From: ENR-C20 sp942493145 | Lineage (GTDB): Bacteria > Bacillota > Clostridia > Acetivibrionales > DTU013 | Length of the DNA stretch: 64,000 nt | Reading direction: 5' to 3' | Assembly (NCBI GenBank): GCA_942493145.1 | Contig: OW818679.1 | Location: forward strand, 1,178,001 to 1,242,000 | Made by a program: the position numbers and the translations under genes | Part shown: positions 43,835 through 52,871 of the stretch, piece after piece | Layout: every line of letters starts with the position of its first letter | How positions within the stretch are numbered: the stretch's first letter is position 1 | Notes under the pieces: generated by a model | Databases searched by the model: none | Told to the model about the DNA's origin: nothing | What the model saw: only the letters and a program-made list of their open reading frames with translations

Positions 43835-46204
43835 ATGTTAACCAGGGGATATTTAAAAAACAGGACATTCCTTACCTGGATGGCTTCATATGCATTGGTT
43901 CTTCTCATACCTATTCTTATAGGCGTGTTTGCTTATAGTGCATCTTTAAAGGTTATAACCGAAGAAGTGAACAAGGTACACAACACATCCCTCAGGGAGG
44001 TAAAGACCTTTATTGACAGTAGTCTTGAAACTGTTATAGCTGCCGGTTATGAAATCTCACTGAATGATGGGGCAAGGGGTATTGCAATACTGGAAGATCC
44101 TTTGTCATCAATTAACAACAACAATTTAGCTAATCTGCAAAAAGATCTTGAAATTTTGAAACAATCCAATTCATTTATAGATGACTGTTATATCTATTAC
44201 AAGAAACACAACATACTTATAACCAATGAGCATATTTTCAGCCTGGATTCATTTGAAACCGTCGCTCAGGAACGGTTTGGAATGAATTATACGGGTTGGA
44301 AGGCCCTGGCCGATTCAAACGAAAAAAAGAGCTTCTCCATTGGCAGAAAGGTGCTTGCGGAAAAAGGCATCTTCGTAAACAAGGTCATCTTCAGGCAACC
44401 GCTGACTGCGGTCAATTACAGTGAACCGGAGGCAACCATATTCGTAACTGTTGATGGAGATAAGATCAAGCAATTGTTCAAGAATCTTCAGTGGACCTCA
44501 CAGGGTTCTGTTTTTGCAATTGACAGCAGCAACCAATTTATAGATTCTGGTATTTTCTTTGAACTGTCAGCATTTATTGTATATTATGACCTTGTCAGAT
44601 CAGATACCATATTCTACAAAGACATGTATGATGAAATGCTGGCGGTGAACCATGTGAAATCTGAAGTGACTGATTGGGAATACGGATCAGTCATACCAAT
44701 GGACATATTCCTTGAAAAGGTGAATTATATAAGATCCATAATATTTATATATATCGGTATATGCATCGTTATTGGAGGCTTTATCGTATATTCGATAACC
44801 AGGAGGAACTATAGCCCCCTTGACAGGATGATACGGCTTTTCAGAAGCAACGAAGTCAATATGGAGGGTCCACCTGAAGGCTCACCCGAGGGATCGTCGA
44901 AAAATGAGTTCAAGTACATAGAAAGCTCAATTAACAGGCTTATTGACGAAAAGGAGCGTTTTAAAATCAAACTGAGGTCTCAATACGAGGCACAGCGTGA
45001 TAATTTCCTTGCAAGGATGATGAAAAGGAGGATATGTAATTTCTCCACGATAGATGATGCCAAAGAATCATATGGCATAACCTTCGAAAGCGATGATTTC
45101 CTTGTCATGACATTCACTATAGACGATTTCAGCAGGCTGTTCTTTGAAGAGAATGCCACCGACAGTGAAGAGAACATGCACCTGATATATGTAATGATAA
45201 GAAATGTAACAGAGGAACTTGTCGGAGAAAAGCACATCGGGTATTTGAGTGAAACGGACGGTATGCTTACATGCCTGGTCAACGTCCTCGGAAGAAACAG
45301 CATGGGTGATGAAAATGCAATTGTCAGTGGCATATTGCAGACGGCTCAGAAAATCAAGGAATTCTTCAAGGATAACTTCGGGCTCTATCTGTCAATAGCC
45401 GTAAGTGAGATTCATTCAGGGTATTCCGGAATATCGGCGGCATATTCCGAAACTGTTGAAATAGTTGAATACAAGACGTTGGTTGGTGAAAGCGATACGG
45501 TAATACATTATAGTACGATAAAACCAGCTGAAAAGTGGGAGGAACAGGATTTCGGAATGCTCCAGAAAGAGCGAAGGTTCATGAACTGCATCATAGCGGA
45601 GGATTATAACAGCGCCCGCTATATCCTCAATGATATTATAGACAATGACTTGTCTGGGAATGTTCATTCATTGCAAATAGTTAAATGCCGTATTTTCGGC
45701 CTTGTAAACTCTATGCTCAATGCCGTAGGTGAAATAAAGACTGCAGTGGATATTGAATTCTTTGAAGAACTGGATCCAGTCAACAGGCTGCTTAATTCCA
45801 AGACACTGGTTGAATTGCAGAAACAGGTGAATTTCATATTTGACGGTATAAACCGTTACTATACGCTAAAGAACAAGGATGCGGCGCAGGAATTGATGGA
45901 TGCGGTGCTTGGCTTCATACAGGAGAACTACGCACAGCCTGAGCTGAGCGTTTCAAGCATATCTGAAAAATTCAGTGTCAGCGCTTCCTACCTGTCCAGG
46001 GTCTTCAAGAAGCTCACGGGGTTGGGGGTGCTGGATTACATACACAAGAAAAGGCTTGAGGAAGCAAAGGAGTTTATGAAGGACAGCAGTTTGAATATAA
46101 AGGATATAGCGGAGAGAGTAGGCTATTATAATACAATAACCATGACAAGAGCGTTTAGGAAATATGAAGGTGTGACGCCTGGTAAATTCCGCGAAATCAT
46201 TTGA
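43835..46204 (+). CDS. Membrane-bound AraC-family transcriptional regulator
   Basis: The 789-residue protein has two membrane helices (about 14-34 and 303-323) that flank a Cache-like extracytoplasmic sensor of about 265 residues. A cytoplasmic linker, a middle GGDEF-like/YesN-type region and a C-terminal AraC DNA-binding domain (FSVSASYLSRVFKKLTGLG, VGYYNTITMTRAFRKYEG) follow. It thus joins sensing and DNA binding in one chain without a kinase. Two branched-chain-type ABC import systems follow on the same strand and are its probable targets (inference). The Pro/Glu/Gly-rich stretch GPPEGSPEGSS at about 346-357 looks like a flexible linker. Confidence 0.9.
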   Translation: MLTRGYLKNRTFLTWMASYALVLLIPILIGVFAYSASLKVITEEVNKVHNTSLREVKTFIDSSLETVIAAGYEISLNDGARGIAILEDPLSSINNNNLANLQKDLEILKQSNSFIDDCYIYYKKHNILITNEHIFSLDSFETVAQERFGMNYTGWKALADSNEKKSFSIGRKVLAEKGIFVNKVIFRQPLTAVNYSEPEATIFVTVDGDKIKQLFKNLQWTSQGSVFAIDSSNQFIDSGIFFELSAFIVYYDLVRSDTIFYKDMYDEMLAVNHVKSEVTDWEYGSVIPMDIFLEKVNYIRSIIFIYIGICIVIGGFIVYSITRRNYSPLDRMIRLFRSNEVNMEGPPEGSPEGSSKNEFKYIESSINRLIDEKERFKIKLRSQYEAQRDNFLARMMKRRICNFSTIDDAKESYGITFESDDFLVMTFTIDDFSRLFFEENATDSEENMHLIYVMIRNVTEELVGEKHIGYLSETDGMLTCLVNVLGRNSMGDENAIVSGILQTAQKIKEFFKDNFGLYLSIAVSEIHSGYSGISAAYSETVEIVEYKTLVGESDTVIHYSTIKPAEKWEEQDFGMLQKERRFMNCIIAEDYNSARYILNDIIDNDLSGNVHSLQIVKCRIFGLVNSMLNAVGEIKTAVDIEFFEELDPVNRLLNSKTLVELQKQVNFIFDGINRYYTLKNKDAAQELMDAVLGFIQENYAQPELSVSSISEKFSVSASYLSRVFKKLTGLGVLDYIHKKRLEEAKEFMKDSSLNIKDIAERVGYYNTITMTRAFRKYEGVTPGKFREII

Positions 46205-46215
46205 ACAAAACCTCG

Positions 46216-46275
46216 GGGGCAAAGAGCCCCACAGCAAAAAGGCTCAGGGAATCAATGCCCCTGAGCCTTTACTTT
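46216..46275 (+). terminator. Terminator after the AraC-type regulator
   Basis: There are two successive hairpins: GGGGC-N5-GCCCC (46216-46230) and AAAGGCTCAGG with CCTGAGCCTTT (46238-46270). The second is followed by ACTTT. It separates the regulator from the transporter genes. Confidence 0.8.
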
Positions 46276-46410
46276 AAGCAGATTTGGCCTCTTTGTTCAG
46301 ATTTTGTCTATCAGCAAATAATGTCTCTTTCATTTTCTTTCAAAAATAAATAGAATGCTATTGTTGGTTCATCATAATGTTTTATTATGTATATTAGATG
46401 GGGGAAGTAC

Positions 46411-47715
46411 ATGAAGCGGGTCAAGTTCCGTAAAATTCTATCTCTGATTCTACTGTTTGTTATAGTTTGCTCCATTTTTATGATGGGCGGCTGTGGAAAC
46501 CAGAGTGGAACTACAGAAGGAAGAGCAGTTCAGGCTGGCAAGGACACCATTCTGATTGGCCGTGTCAATCCTTCATCCGGAACCCTTGCAGACTTTGGCG
46601 AAGGTACTCCATGGGTGGAGGAACAGGCAATCAAAGCTGTTAATGATGCGGGCGGAATTTTCATCAAGGAATATAACAGGAATATGATGCTCAAATTGGT
46701 CGTTGCAGACAGTGAGAGCAGCCCGACAAAAGCTTCGGAAGCTGCCGACAAGCTGATCCTGAACGATAAGGTTGATATCATTATCGCTTCTCATACCAAC
46801 GATACCGTCAACCCGGTTTCAGCAGCGGCAGAAAGCAACAAGATCCCCTGTGTGACCGTAGACGCTCCCGGTAATGCATGGCTCGAAGGCGGTCCTTATA
46901 CGTGGTCGTTCCACTCCTTCTGGCTTTCAGATTCAGAGATCAGCGTATTCCTGGACGCATTCGACTTACAAAAGACCAACAAGAAGATCGGCTTGCTGAC
47001 TCCCAACGATACAGAAGGCATATCTTTTACAAAGGTCATAACTGAAAAAGCTGCTTCAAGAGGCTATACTATAGTTGATCCCGGGCGTTTCCCAATAGGG
47101 ACGAAGGACTATACTTCAATAATAAGTACTTTTAAACGAGAAAATGTTGATATGTTATGCGGAGTTATGATTTCCCGCGATTTCGCAAACGCATTTCAGC
47201 AGATGCACAGGCAGGGTTTCGTACCCAAAATGGCATGTGTTGCAAAAGCCATTCTTTTTCCCGAAGCTGTCGGAGCACTGGGTGACGATCTGCCTCTGGG
47301 ACTGATGACTGAAGTTTGGTGGAGCGCAAAGCACCCATATAAATCTTCAATTACTGGACAGACTTCAGCTGAATTCTATGATGCATATGCCAGGGCAAGC
47401 AAAAAACAGCCTGCAAACTCAATTGGATACAAGCATGCCAATATAGAGATAGTGGTAGATGCCCTCAGGAGGGCTCAGACCCTTGACCATGAAGCATTAA
47501 GACAGGCAATAGCCGCTACCGATCTCGACACTATGGTCGGACACATCAAATACAACGAACAGAATTTCTGCGAGACCAAGCTGGTTGTAGGGCAATGGCA
47601 GAGAGGTACAACCTATACCTGGGAAACTCAGATAATATCCAACAAGATGGCTCCCGAAGTTCCTCTGGATAATGCCGCAATGATATTCCCGCTTCCTGGA
47701 GCAACAGGAAAGTAA
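46411..47715 (+). CDS. Branched-chain-type ABC transporter substrate-binding lipoprotein 1
   Basis: The 434-residue lipoprotein (signal ending MMGGCGN) has a LivK-like type-I periplasmic binding fold (DTILIGRVNPSSGTLADFGEG). The ATG at 46411 follows GGGGGAAG by 4 bases; the ATG at 46387 lacks a site. It is very similar to binding protein 3 (52872-54215) over its whole length, sharing for example SHTNDTVNPVSAAAE and DAPGNAWLEGGPYTW, which indicates recent duplication. Ligand is not readable; this family binds amino acids, amides, urea or aromatic acids. Confidence 0.92.
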   Translation: MKRVKFRKILSLILLFVIVCSIFMMGGCGNQSGTTEGRAVQAGKDTILIGRVNPSSGTLADFGEGTPWVEEQAIKAVNDAGGIFIKEYNRNMMLKLVVADSESSPTKASEAADKLILNDKVDIIIASHTNDTVNPVSAAAESNKIPCVTVDAPGNAWLEGGPYTWSFHSFWLSDSEISVFLDAFDLQKTNKKIGLLTPNDTEGISFTKVITEKAASRGYTIVDPGRFPIGTKDYTSIISTFKRENVDMLCGVMISRDFANAFQQMHRQGFVPKMACVAKAILFPEAVGALGDDLPLGLMTEVWWSAKHPYKSSITGQTSAEFYDAYARASKKQPANSIGYKHANIEIVVDALRRAQTLDHEALRQAIAATDLDTMVGHIKYNEQNFCETKLVVGQWQRGTTYTWETQIISNKMAPEVPLDNAAMIFPLPGATGK

Positions 47716-47771
47716 GTCACATGATGTTGCTCTTCGAATATAAATTCTAAAAAAAAGAGAGGAGAAAAAAG

Positions 47772-49106
47772 ATGAAAAAGATCAAATTATCAGCACTAGT
47801 CCTTGCATTTTTAATGCTATTCACCGTTCTTGCCGGTTGCGGTGGCACCACCACTCCCGACAGTACCACGACAGAGGCCGCAACCACTGCCGCTGCACCT
47901 GCCTCTACGACAGAATCCGCAGCAGTACCGGCACCCAAGGAGGTTGTAAAGATTGGTATAGTAAATCCTACAACTGGACCTCTTGCAGGCTTTGGTGAAG
48001 GCAACCCCTGGACTGAAAATCTGCTTGTTGATTATGTAAACAACACTTTGGGAGGCATCTATTTTAAACAATATGATAAAAAGCTTCCTATCGAAATCGT
48101 AGTTTATGATTCAACCAGCGACACTACCACCTGTTCAGCAATGGCACAGAAACTCATTGAGGAAGACAAGGTAGATTTGATCATTGCCCGTCATACTCCT
48201 GAGACAGTAAACCCTGTCAGTGCAGTAGCAGAACGTTATGGAGTTCCCTGCGTAGCCATTGAAGCTCCTGTGGACGCCTGGCTGGCCGCTGGACCATATG
48301 AGTGGACGTATCACTCTTTCTGGGATCTTGATATGATGTATACACTTTACTCCAATATGTGGAAACAAGCCGGCTTTAAACCTGGTGACAAGATTGGTAT
48401 CAATTTTGCCAACGATGCCGACGGTACAGCATGGTATAATGTGTTCGCCGAGAAGATCAAAGCCGAAGGCTACATACTTGTTGATCCCGGCCAGCATCCC
48501 GCAGGTGCTACCGATTATTCCGACATCATCCAGAAATTCATCAAGGAAGATGTTGACATACTTGTCGGAACAAACATCACACCTGACTTCGCAAACTTCT
48601 GGAAACAGTCCAAACAGCTTGGTTTCAACCCGAAATTTGTCACCATGGGTAAGGCATACCTCCTTGAATCAGATGCACTGGCTATCGGTGCCGATCTGAT
48701 GGACGGCCTTTGCGCCGAGGTTTGGTGGAGCCCTGACCATCCTTATACTTCGAAGCTTACCGGCGTTACTGCCAAACAGCTTTCAGAGCTCTACACCAAG
48801 GAAACCGGTAAAAACATCACTCAGCCAATGGGCTACAAATATGCCTCCATGGAACTTGCAATCAATGCACTCTCCAACGCAGGCAGTCTTGAACCCAAAG
48901 ACATCCTTGCAGCTTTGGCGGCTACCGATCTTCAAACGATCGTCGGCCCAATCAAATACAATGAAAAGCATTACGGATTAACACCTCTGGCTGGTGGCCA
49001 GTGGCAGAAGCAGGCTGATGGCAGCCTCAAGCTTGTTATAATCAACAACAGCATCAATTCCGAAGTACCTGTCACCGGAGAGCTTAAGCCCCTTGCAACA
49101 AAATAG
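47772..49106 (+). CDS. Branched-chain-type ABC transporter substrate-binding lipoprotein 2
   Basis: The 444-residue lipoprotein (TVLAGCGG) has a Thr/Ala-rich tether at about 26-52 and then the LivK-like domain (VVKIGIVNPTTGPLAGFGEG). It is related to binding proteins 1 and 3 but clearly diverged. GAGAGGAG lies before the ATG. It probably works with the LivGFHM set that follows after a 287-bp gap. Having two receptors per permease suggests a wider substrate range. Confidence 0.92.
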   Translation: MKKIKLSALVLAFLMLFTVLAGCGGTTTPDSTTTEAATTAAAPASTTESAAVPAPKEVVKIGIVNPTTGPLAGFGEGNPWTENLLVDYVNNTLGGIYFKQYDKKLPIEIVVYDSTSDTTTCSAMAQKLIEEDKVDLIIARHTPETVNPVSAVAERYGVPCVAIEAPVDAWLAAGPYEWTYHSFWDLDMMYTLYSNMWKQAGFKPGDKIGINFANDADGTAWYNVFAEKIKAEGYILVDPGQHPAGATDYSDIIQKFIKEDVDILVGTNITPDFANFWKQSKQLGFNPKFVTMGKAYLLESDALAIGADLMDGLCAEVWWSPDHPYTSKLTGVTAKQLSELYTKETGKNITQPMGYKYASMELAINALSNAGSLEPKDILAALAATDLQTIVGPIKYNEKHYGLTPLAGGQWQKQADGSLKLVIINNSINSEVPVTGELKPLATK

Positions 49107-49195
49107 GTTATAACCTTATCAAAAATAGTAGTACGCGGTAAACTCATGGTGGACTTTCAATATTGGAGTCGCTATGTCAGCGACAGTTAAATGAA

Positions 49196-49226
49196 CCAGG
49201 CGGAAAGCTTTCCGCTTTCCGCCTGG
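49196..49226 (+). terminator. Strong hairpin after binding protein 2
   Basis: CCAGGCGGAAAGC, TTTCC loop, GCTTTCCGCCTGG. The 13-bp stem is perfect but followed by CTTACCAAAA, without a T-run. It may act as a partial terminator or mRNA stabiliser, giving more receptor than permease. Confidence 0.65.
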
Positions 49227-49229
49227 CTT

Positions 49230-49345
49230 ACCAAAAACGGCGTTTCTCTATAGCAACAACCAAAAGCTGAGAAGGGCTTGATGCCCAGCCGGGACGCATG
49301 GCGAGCAGCTGCCGAAGGCAGCGACCAGCCCTACAAGACCATACT
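49230..49345. repeat. GC-rich, palindrome-rich intergenic element of unknown type
   Basis: This stretch is clearly richer in GC than the neighbouring spacers. It holds GGGC-TTGAT-GCCC (49274-49286) and GCTGCC-GAA-GGCAGC (49308-49322), and AGGGCT/AGCCCT arms that could close a larger cloverleaf. No ORF is supported. It resembles a dispersed palindromic repeat (REP/MITE-like) inserted before livG. A single copy is visible in this window. Confidence 0.4.
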
Positions 49346-49393
49346 GACTTGTTATTTTTACAGTGTCTTTAGACGCTGGCATTGGAGGCATTA

Positions 49394-50122
49394 ATGGAAA
49401 ATTTACTTCAATTTAAAAATGTGGATGGCGGCTATGGCCGCATGAAGATACTCCACAATCTGTCCTTTGAAGTTAAAAAAGGGGATGTATTTGGAGTCAT
49501 CGGGCCGAACGGATGTGGCAAGACCACCATGTTCAACGCCCTGATAGGGCTTATAACCCCGACTTCCGGAGAAATATTCTTCGATGGGCATAATATTACG
49601 AAAATGAGCGCCAATTCCCGCTGCCGGTTGGGAATAGGCAGAACATATCAGGTACCCCGTCCTTTTGAAGACATGAGCGTATATGAAAATATCCTTGTAG
49701 CGGCAGTCCACGGCGCCGGCTTAAGTGAACGAGCTGCAAGGCCGAAATGTATTGAAGCCCTCAAGCTCACAAACCTTTACGACAAGAGGGAGCTCCGTTC
49801 AGGAGCATTGACCCTTCTGGACAGGAAAAGACTGGAGGTTGCCAGGGCACTTGGAACACAACCCAGGCTTTTACTGCTTGACGAAGTGGCCGCCGGTCTT
49901 ACTGAGGCTGAGGTGGAGGATGTCATGCAACTGGTGTCGGATCTCAAGAATAGCGGATACACCATTATATGGATAGAACATGTGATACAGACCATGGTGA
50001 AGTCCACAAATGTTCTTATGTGCATGTCAGATGGTTCTAACCTTCTGATTGGACAGCCTGTTGAGGTCATGAACTCCAAGGTTGTAGAAGAGGTCTATTT
50101 GGGGGTGGATGAAGATGAGTGA
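49394..50122 (+). CDS. livG: ABC transporter ATP-binding protein, LivG type, system A
   Basis: The 242-residue ATPase has Walker A GPNGCGKTT and Walker B LLLLDEVAAGL with the catalytic Glu, and the H-loop in WIEHV. The signature, usually LSGGQ or YGQQ, reads LTLLDRKRLE, as in the second LivG here. The ATG at 49394 follows GGAGG by 4 bases. It pairs with LivF on the permease LivHM. Overlap with the LivF gene is 8 bases. Confidence 0.93.
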   Translation: MENLLQFKNVDGGYGRMKILHNLSFEVKKGDVFGVIGPNGCGKTTMFNALIGLITPTSGEIFFDGHNITKMSANSRCRLGIGRTYQVPRPFEDMSVYENILVAAVHGAGLSERAARPKCIEALKLTNLYDKRELRSGALTLLDRKRLEVARALGTQPRLLLLDEVAAGLTEAEVEDVMQLVSDLKNSGYTIIWIEHVIQTMVKSTNVLMCMSDGSNLLIGQPVEVMNSKVVEEVYLGVDEDE

Positions 50123-50828
50123 AGCAATACTGAAAATAGAGAATATCCAAGCCAAATATGGAGAATTCATCGCTGTTCAGGGCGCCTCCCTTGAGGTCCC
50201 GAAAGGCAAGGTCATCTCCATTATCGGTTCAAATGGAGCTGGAAAGTCAACTCTCATGGATTGTGTTGCCGGAATACACAAACCCTCCGGTGGAAAAATA
50301 TTTTTTAAAGGTGAAGATATAACAGGCCTTCCTGCCTATGATATTGTCTGCAAGGGATTATCCCTGGTTCCTCAGGGAAGCCGTTGCTTTATAAGAATGA
50401 CAGTAGAGGACAACCTGGTAATGGGTTCCTTTCCTAAATGTGCGCGTAAAGCAGCTAAAAGTTCCCTGGCAAGGGTGTATGAACTCTTTCCTGTCCTTTT
50501 CGAAAAACGGAACGATCTCTCCGGCAGCCTGTCCGGCGGACAGCGTCAGATGGTTGCAATAGGCCGCGCCCTTATGTCCATGCCTGAACTCATATTGTTT
50601 GATGAAATATCCCTGGGACTTGCACCAACAATTATCAAGGACATATATGCCCGTATAAAAATGATAAATGGTGAAGGCATGAGTGTTGTACTGGTGGAGC
50701 AGGATGTGAAGCGCAGCACAAAGGCCAGCGAAATGAGCCATGTTATGCTGAAAGGACGGGTCGTCCTGTCGGGTCGGTCCACAGAACTTACCGAGGAGGA
50801 AATTAAAAATGCATACTTCGGTATATGA
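50115..50828 (+). CDS. livF: ABC transporter ATP-binding protein, LivF type, system A
   Basis: The 237-residue ATPase has Walker A GSNGAGKST, canonical signature LSGGQRQMVAIGRAL, Walker B ILFDEISLGLAP and H-loop VLVEQDVKRS. It ends with the short LivF tail (YFGI). The start at 50115 lies inside the end of livG after GGGGGTGG. Its normal signature complements the altered one of LivG, so the two ATP sites of the dimer differ. Confidence 0.94.
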   Translation: MSEAILKIENIQAKYGEFIAVQGASLEVPKGKVISIIGSNGAGKSTLMDCVAGIHKPSGGKIFFKGEDITGLPAYDIVCKGLSLVPQGSRCFIRMTVEDNLVMGSFPKCARKAAKSSLARVYELFPVLFEKRNDLSGSLSGGQRQMVAIGRALMSMPELILFDEISLGLAPTIIKDIYARIKMINGEGMSVVLVEQDVKRSTKASEMSHVMLKGRVVLSGRSTELTEEEIKNAYFGI

Positions 50829-50858
50829 AACTAAGTTTTTTGGAAGGAGGATCCGCTT

Positions 50859-51695
50859 ATGCTTCAGCAACTTATAAATGGTATACTTCTGGGTGGTGTT
50901 TATGCCCTGGTCGGCATAGGAATGAGTATGATCTTCGGTATAGTCAAGCTCACCAACCTTGCTCATGGCGAATTCATCATAATGTCGGCGTATCTCAGTA
51001 CTGTCCTTGTTACGAACCTTGGAATCAATCCGCTGGTGTCCCTTGTGATAACAGTCCCGATTATGTTCGTTTTTGGAGTACTCCTGCAGAACCTGCTCAT
51101 CAACAAAGTCATGGAACAGGGTTCTGAACCTGCACTGCTGGTAACCTTCGGACTTTCGATCATAATTCAGAATGTGCTGCTGCTTGTATTTTCAGCAGAT
51201 GCGCAGAGAATGGTAATATCCTTCGATACGGTGAGCATACCTGTCGCTGGTGCTATGATACCCCTAACCAGCCTTGTCGTGTTTGTAATCGGAGTCGTTG
51301 TCATACTTATCCTGGACCTGTTTATGAAGAAGACCTACGTTGGGCGGTCCATAAGAGCTGTCAGCGATGACAATGTGGCCGCCAGCCTTATGGGTGTGAA
51401 TGTTCGCGCGACTTATGGCATAGCAATGGGAATAGCACTTGCAACGGCAGCTATCGCCGGGCTGGTTGTAGGTATGCCATGGACATTTTATCCAACAACA
51501 GGCTCTAATTACCTTATAATTGCCTTCGGAGTCGTCGTAATCGGAGGAATGAGCAGTATAAGGGGCACTCTGGTTGCAGGACTTATATTCGGACTGGCCC
51601 AGGTTCTGGGCGGCTCCAATTACGGCATGCTTATAGGCTATGTCGCGCTGCTGCTGATGCTTGCCGTCAGGCCGCAGGGTCTCTTCTCGAAATAA
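50859..51695 (+). CDS. livH: Branched-chain-type ABC permease LivH, system A
   Basis: The 278-residue membrane protein has about eight helices. It opens with the family pattern QLINGILLGGVYALVGIGMS and ends with LLLMLAVRPQGLFSK. GGAGGA precedes the ATG. With LivM it forms the membrane channel of system A. Confidence 0.95.
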   Translation: MLQQLINGILLGGVYALVGIGMSMIFGIVKLTNLAHGEFIIMSAYLSTVLVTNLGINPLVSLVITVPIMFVFGVLLQNLLINKVMEQGSEPALLVTFGLSIIIQNVLLLVFSADAQRMVISFDTVSIPVAGAMIPLTSLVVFVIGVVVILILDLFMKKTYVGRSIRAVSDDNVAASLMGVNVRATYGIAMGIALATAAIAGLVVGMPWTFYPTTGSNYLIIAFGVVVIGGMSSIRGTLVAGLIFGLAQVLGGSNYGMLIGYVALLLMLAVRPQGLFSK

Positions 51696-51721
51696 GCGAA
51701 AGGTAGGAGGTATACATTAAA

Positions 51722-52684
51722 ATGAATAAATCAAAGTCGTTTTTCATAAAGATCGGTATTGCTGTAGTGTTTGTCGCACTGCTGTACATACTTGCGTTGA
51801 CCGGAATATTCTCGTCAAACGTCATGCGAATACTGCTGAGTATAGCCTTGTACTGTGCCATGGGCACCATGTGGAACCTTATGGCAGGTTACACGGGAAT
51901 GACTTCACTCGGTCAGCAATCTTTCATCGGTATATCCGGATATGCCCTGTGCGTGCTGACTTCCACATTTGGCTTGTCATATTGGGCTGGAATAGCGGTC
52001 GGCGGCATACTGTCGGCCATACTTGCACTTGTATTGGCACTTATCCTTTTCAGGATGCGTGGAATGTATTTTGCGGTAGCTACCTGGGTCACAGCTGAGG
52101 CTTTTAAAACACTCTTCACCAGCTGGAAATTTGTTAAGATGGGTGCCGGCATGACCGTCAAGGCCAGCCCGTATCCCAAGAGCCTTGAAATCTATTGTAT
52201 TTCAATTGCACTTGCGGTCATCTGCATACTGGTGGTTTATATCATCCTTAAAACCAAAACCGGCCTTGGACTTACAGCCATGAGAGATGATCCGGATGCC
52301 GCATCCAGTGTCGGCGTGAATATCTTCAAGTCCAAGCTTTTGTGCTTTGTGATCTGCGGCTTCTTTACCGGGATCGCAGGCGCCGTATTCTATCTCAACA
52401 AGGGTTCGATATTCCCCGCAGGTGGTTTTGGCATAAGCTGGACCGTATCTATTGTATTTATAGTTATTATTGGTGGAATAGGAACAACGGCAGGTCCAAT
52501 AGTCGGTTCGATCATCTATGTCCTGCTGTCGGAATACCTTTCCAAATATCCCGGTTACAGCATGGTCATCCTTGGAGCCATAGCGATAATCTGTATTCTC
52601 GTTATGCCCAAAGGAATCGTTGGAACCATACAAAACCGTACCGGACGTGAATTCATGTCCTCAAGACGGCACTCGATGGAATAG
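51722..52684 (+). CDS. livM: Branched-chain-type ABC permease LivM, system A
   Basis: The 320-residue membrane protein has about nine to ten helices and the LivM landmarks MWNLMAGYTGMTSLGQQSF, ending MPKGIVGTIQNR. The gene starts 26 bases after livH behind GGAGG. It is not fused to an ATPase domain. A terminator follows. Confidence 0.95.
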   Translation: MNKSKSFFIKIGIAVVFVALLYILALTGIFSSNVMRILLSIALYCAMGTMWNLMAGYTGMTSLGQQSFIGISGYALCVLTSTFGLSYWAGIAVGGILSAILALVLALILFRMRGMYFAVATWVTAEAFKTLFTSWKFVKMGAGMTVKASPYPKSLEIYCISIALAVICILVVYIILKTKTGLGLTAMRDDPDAASSVGVNIFKSKLLCFVICGFFTGIAGAVFYLNKGSIFPAGGFGISWTVSIVFIVIIGGIGTTAGPIVGSIIYVLLSEYLSKYPGYSMVILGAIAIICILVMPKGIVGTIQNRTGREFMSSRRHSME

Positions 52685-52748
52685 TTCTAATTGGGCTATT
52701 AGTTGGGGTAAGATTCAAATTATATAGAATATTGATATATTAAATTGG

Positions 52749-52785
52749 CGGATAATCAAGAAAATTGGTTATCCGTTGTTTTTTG
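52749..52785 (+). terminator. Terminator ending ABC system A
   Basis: CGGATAA, 13-base loop, TTATCCG, then TTGTTTTTTG. A typical intrinsic terminator between the two import systems. Confidence 0.85.
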
Positions 52786-52871
52786 TGCGCCCGAAATTTT
52801 ATATTTAACGGTATAAAGCGGTATTATACATCAAAGAATAAGGATGCAGAACAGAAAATGGAGGTATGCAA

